DNA from: Balneolia bacterium
Lineage (GTDB): Bacteria; Bacteroidota; Rhodothermia; Balneolales; Cyclonatronaceae
Direction: 5' to 3'
Length of the DNA stretch: 7,193 bases
Assembly (NCBI GenBank): GCA_003566395.1
Contig: PXDL01000499.1
Location: forward strand, 1 to 7,193
Translations under genes and position numbers: made by a program
In this document: positions 4,921-7,193 of the stretch, in pieces
Numbering within the stretch: the first letter of the stretch is position 1
How the letters are laid out: the number at the start of each line of letters is the position of its first letter
The notes under the pieces: generated by a model
The model's database searches: none
What the model saw: only the letters and a program-made list of their open reading frames with translations
What the model was told of the DNA's origin: nothing

Positions 4921-6219
4921 ATGAAATTCGACAGTACCAACGATCCCTCGCTTACCGCATTTTTCGATATCCCGGCCGATTCGCACTTTCCCATACAAAA
5001 TCTGCCCTTCGGCATCTTTCGTCCGGGCCTCAAACGGGCGCCCCGTGCGGGTGTGGCGATCGGCGAGTACGTACTCGACTTAAGCGTACTTCAGGACCTC
5101 AAGTTTTTTGAGGGACCCCGGCTCATAAATCAGGATGTCTTCAACAGGCGATACCTGAATCCGTTTATGGACCTCGGTAAAGAGGCCCGGATTGAAGCCC
5201 GGCAGTATATCAGCGATCTGCTCAGCGGCAAAAATCCTTTGTTGAAAGATGACGAATCGCTTCGGAAAAGAGCCCTCGTACCGATGCATGAAGTGGTTCT
5301 GGAACTGCCGGTAGAAATCGGCGATTACACCGACTTTTACTCCTCACGCGAACACGCCACCAATGTAGGCACCATGTTCCGCGGTAAAGATAATGCACTT
5401 CAGCCCAACTGGCTGCACATTCCGGTTGGCTATCACGGCCGCAGCAGTTCGGTAGTCATCAGCGGGACAAACCTGAACCGGCCTATGGGCCAGACCATAG
5501 CCCCGGATGCCGATAGCCCGACTTTCGGACCCAGCCGCCTTGTTGATTTCGAGCTGGAGATGGGTTTTTTCGTGAGCGATGCCAACAAACTCGGCAGCCG
5601 AATCCCCATGAAAGATGCCGAAGATTACATTTGGGGCCTGTCTTTGGTCAACGACTGGAGCGCCCGCGACATCCAGAAATGGGAATATGTTCCCCTCGGG
5701 CCGTTTCTTGCCAAAAACTTCGGCACCTCCGTTTCTCCGTGGATTATCACGCCCGAAGCGTTAGCCCCTTTCCGTACCGAAGGGCCTAAACAGACCGAAC
5801 CCGAGGTTCTTGATTACCTCAAGCCAAACCGCCCCGACCAAACCTACGACATCCATCTTGAGGTGGCAATTCAGGGTGAAAAGATGGATGCCCCTCATCG
5901 TGTTTGCGCTTCAAATTTCAAATATCTCTACTGGAGCATGGCGCAGCAGCTTGTTCATCATGCGGTTACGGGTTGTAATATGCGCACCGGCGACCTGCTG
6001 GCTTCAGGCACCATCAGCGGACAGACTCCCGACAGCTACGGCTCGATGCTGGAGCTGAGCTGGCGCGGTGAAAACCCCTTGAAATTCCCCAACGGCGAGG
6101 AGCGAAAATTCCTTCAGGACGGCGACACCGTAATCATGACCGGCTGGGCACAGGGTGAAGGCTACCGGATTGGTTTCGGAGAATGTGAAGGTAAATTACT
6201 TCCTGTTCAGAAAGAATAA
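4921..6219 (+). CDS. fahA: Fumarylacetoacetase (EC 3.7.1.2)
   Basis: This enzyme splits fumarylacetoacetate into fumarate and acetoacetate, the last step of tyrosine and phenylalanine breakdown through homogentisate, in the cytoplasm. The 432 residues match full-length FAH, with an N-terminal SH3-like domain (to about 120) and the C-terminal catalytic domain. Equivalents of the mouse active-site residues, mapped from memory, are all present: D138 and H145 in TDFYSSREHATNVG, R154, Y171 in GYHGR, the metal ligands E211 and E213 in ELEMGFF, D245 in NDWSARD, Q252, K265, T269 and E378 in SMLELSW. The consistent spacing to the mouse residues supports an active enzyme. It follows the 3881-4861 gene by 59 bases and is probably transcribed with it. 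Genes for earlier steps (HPPD, homogentisate dioxygenase, maleylacetoacetate isomerase) are not in the window. The ATG at 4921 has an A-rich leader rather than a Shine-Dalgarno sequence. No terminator hairpin is visible after it. Confidence 0.97.
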   Translation: MKFDSTNDPSLTAFFDIPADSHFPIQNLPFGIFRPGLKRAPRAGVAIGEYVLDLSVLQDLKFFEGPRLINQDVFNRRYLNPFMDLGKEARIEARQYISDLLSGKNPLLKDDESLRKRALVPMHEVVLELPVEIGDYTDFYSSREHATNVGTMFRGKDNALQPNWLHIPVGYHGRSSSVVISGTNLNRPMGQTIAPDADSPTFGPSRLVDFELEMGFFVSDANKLGSRIPMKDAEDYIWGLSLVNDWSARDIQKWEYVPLGPFLAKNFGTSVSPWIITPEALAPFRTEGPKQTEPEVLDYLKPNRPDQTYDIHLEVAIQGEKMDAPHRVCASNFKYLYWSMAQQLVHHAVTGCNMRTGDLLASGTISGQTPDSYGSMLELSWRGENPLKFPNGEERKFLQDGDTVIMTGWAQGEGYRIGFGECEGKLLPVQKE

Positions 6220-6293
6220 GTGGTTTGGTGAATTAAACAGAAATGCGGTAAGTGGCTTTTTTCAACTGTTTTAAATAACCAGATCCCAAATCG

Positions 6294-6617
6294 ATGAACG
6301 TATCAGATCTTATAACGGAAGAGCTTGAACCGGCCTGCCGGGATTTCCAGGTTAATGAAATCTATGCTATCGGTTCCATTGTTTCCGGAGATTTTTCTGA
6401 ACACAGCGACCTCGATTTTTTAGTGGTTTTTGACAGATCGGGTTTTGAAGGTGCCTTCGACCAGTATATGGGGTTTAAAAAGCGGCTTGAAAAAATCTAC
6501 AACAGACCCGTTGACTTAATTCATTATAAAAAATTCCGAAACGCTTTTTTTGAAGAAGAAGTCGAAAAATCCAAAACGCTTCTTTATGCCGCATCGCGTC
6601 AGAAAGTTATTGCTTGA
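6294..6617 (+). CDS. MNT-type nucleotidyltransferase, MntA-like antitoxin of a HEPN/MNT pair
   Basis: The 107-residue protein is a minimal nucleotidyltransferase. It has the GS motif at residues 27-28 (AIGSIVSGDF), followed by SDLDFLVVF, which provides the two metal-binding aspartates D39 and D41, and a third acidic residue, D74, in PVDLI. This is the full catalytic set for the family. In studied MntA/HepT pairs, MntA silences the HEPN RNase by transferring AMP to a tyrosine close to its active site; a similar role is inferred here. Its 3' end overlaps the next gene by 32 bases, the usual arrangement for these pairs. It lies 74 bases after fahA, with no clear terminator between, but is functionally unrelated. 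The partner toxin appears truncated, so this may be a surviving orphan antitoxin. Confidence 0.88.
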   Translation: MNVSDLITEELEPACRDFQVNEIYAIGSIVSGDFSEHSDLDFLVVFDRSGFEGAFDQYMGFKKRLEKIYNRPVDLIHYKKFRNAFFEEEVEKSKTLLYAASRQKVIA

Positions 6618-6813
6618 TATCAGTCTGCCCTGTAAGGAAATCCAGGATTTTACAGATGGAAAAAGCTTAGAGGAGTTTCAGGAAGATCATTTATTGCAGT
6701 TAGCCGTTGAGCAGGCGTTCGAAATAATTGGCGAAGCCTTATTCAGATTTGAAAAGGTGGACGCTGATAATCTGGCCGACTCCAAGATGTTTAAAATAAA
6801 AACAACTACATAA
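6586..6813 (+). pseudogene. Truncated HepT-like HEPN toxin lacking its catalytic C-terminus
   Basis: Starting at the ATG at 6586, MPHRVRKLLLDI matches the usual beginning of HepT-type HEPN proteins, and similarity continues through FQEDHLLQLAVEQAFEIIGEAL (with DFTDGKSLEEF before it) to about residue 66 (NLADS). After that come only nine unrelated residues (KMFKIKTTT) and TAA at 6811-6813. The product is 75 residues against about 110-115 for the family. The missing part is where the family carries the RX4-6H RNase motif and the nearby tyrosine that MntA modifies, so this protein should be neither toxic nor regulated in the normal way. I checked the other two frames after base 6784 and found no continuation of the HEPN sequence, so a simple frameshift does not explain it; a deletion or insertion junction at about 6784 does. 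An in-frame ATG at 6550 would add 12 residues the family does not have. Confidence 0.8.
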
Positions 6814-6928
6814 TAAGCGTGCACTTGAAGAGCCCCCAGACACTCTCGATGGGAAACAACCAAGTACAAAGGCTAAAATAAAATATTTAATTTATGACAG
6901 ATTAAAATACGAAAATGCACACATTTAA
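6800..6928 (+). pseudogene. Possible C-terminal remnant of an unidentified gene after the HepT break
   Basis: In the +1 frame relative to the truncated HEPN gene, 42 codons are open from 6800 to a TAA at 6926-6928. The translation has protein-like composition (RALEEPPDTLDGKQPSTKAK, then IKYLIYDRLKYENAHI) but no start codon. It could be the tail of a gene whose front was lost in the same event that cut HepT. I do not recognise it, and a 42-codon open stretch can arise by chance. Confidence 0.3.
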
Positions 6929-6935
6929 ATCTTTT

Positions 6936-7193
6936 CTATAAATAAGGTTCTTTTTCAGCTGTAATTTTTTCAGTGTTTATGATGTGAATAAAGAGCGTCA
7001 CTATTACTAATCCTGAGCATACAGCGAGCATGAATTGAACTGATGGAACTCCATAAGGCAAGCTAAATACTAAGGCGCATATTAGGAACAAAAGACCTAT
7101 ACCTAATAGAAGTGCATTTCTTTTGTCGGTAATATATTCTCGTGTTGGTTTGTAACGCTTTAGAATTATGGGTGTCAATGTATAACCCATAGA
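6936..7193 (-). CDS. Small membrane protein of unknown function, two visible transmembrane segments (possibly 5' truncated)
   Basis: The frame is open from the TAG at 6936-6938 to the window edge. An ATG at 7190 would give 84 residues, but the frame is still open for the last codon (Ser), so the gene may start beyond the window. Two hydrophobic stretches are clear: residues 26-45 (ALLLGIGLLFLICALVFSLP) and 51-71 (SVQFMLAVCSGLVIVTLFIHI). They are separated by a short turn, with a basic N-terminal part (ILKRYKPTREYITDKRNA) and a charged C-terminus (EKITAEKEPYL). This fits a small inner-membrane protein or the last hairpin of a larger one; no family is recognised. It is much more AT-rich than the fahA region and ends 122 bases from the stop of the broken HEPN gene, convergent with it, so it probably came with the acquired sequence right of the junction. 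Confidence 0.6.
   Translation of the reverse strand, partial: SMGYTLTPIILKRYKPTREYITDKRNALLLGIGLLFLICALVFSLPYGVPSVQFMLAVCSGLVIVTLFIHIINTEKITAEKEPYL

Noticed and set aside
4595..5289. Minus-strand open frames within the fahA operon
   Set aside because: Antisense to strongly supported genes, with no motifs.
3881..6219. Full tyrosine degradation cluster
   Set aside because: Only fahA is identifiable. HPPD, homogentisate dioxygenase and a standard maleylacetoacetate isomerase are not in the window.
6217..6255. Direct repeat TAAGTGG at 6217 and 6249 as an insertion target duplication
   Set aside because: Seven bases with only 25 bases between and no element inside; likely chance.
6550..6585. 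Upstream ATG at 6550 for the HEPN gene
   Set aside because: The family normally begins at the MPHRVRKLL methionine, and the added residues (MKKKSKNPKRFF) are an out-of-frame reading of the MNT gene.

Overview
The window looks like a chromosomal segment from a Bacteroidota-type bacterium, most likely the Balneolota/Rhodothermota branch. Three things point there: a C-terminal type IX secretion sorting domain of the NYPNPFNP type that ends in KMTLLK, an outer-membrane beta-barrel protein of the kind common in that group, and the absence of clear Shine-Dalgarno sequences before most starts. The lineage call is inference from sequence style, not a database match.

Layout. At 1-827 (+) is the 3' end of a large secreted protein carrying a type IX sorting domain, followed by two tandem hairpins, the second a good rho-independent terminator. 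Two minus-strand genes for exported proteins follow: a small outer-membrane beta-barrel protein (960-1598) and a 141-residue secreted protein of unknown function (1743-2168). A gene-free stretch at 2169-3043 holds remnants of intergenic repeats: a 7-bp tandem repeat, a 9-bp tandem repeat, two degenerate copies of an element ending in GTCGAAATGA, and several inverted repeats. A minus-strand gene of unknown function with a four-cysteine cluster and a very acidic tail lies at 3044-3562.

On the other side of a divergent intergenic region is the clearest functional unit, a probable two-gene operon (3881-6219, +). It encodes a conserved protein of unknown function and fumarylacetoacetase (FahA), the last enzyme of tyrosine/homogentisate breakdown. 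All active-site residues that I can map from the mouse enzyme are present in FahA. The partner gene may therefore encode another step or an accessory function of aromatic amino acid catabolism.

After fahA comes a MntA/HepT-type (MNT/HEPN) toxin-antitoxin pair at 6294-6813. The nucleotidyltransferase looks intact. The HEPN partner loses family similarity at about base 6784, before its catalytic RX4-6H motif, and ends after a few unrelated codons. Base composition falls sharply at that point, and the window closes with an AT-rich minus-strand membrane protein gene that may run off the edge. This suggests a recombination or deletion junction inside the toxin gene.
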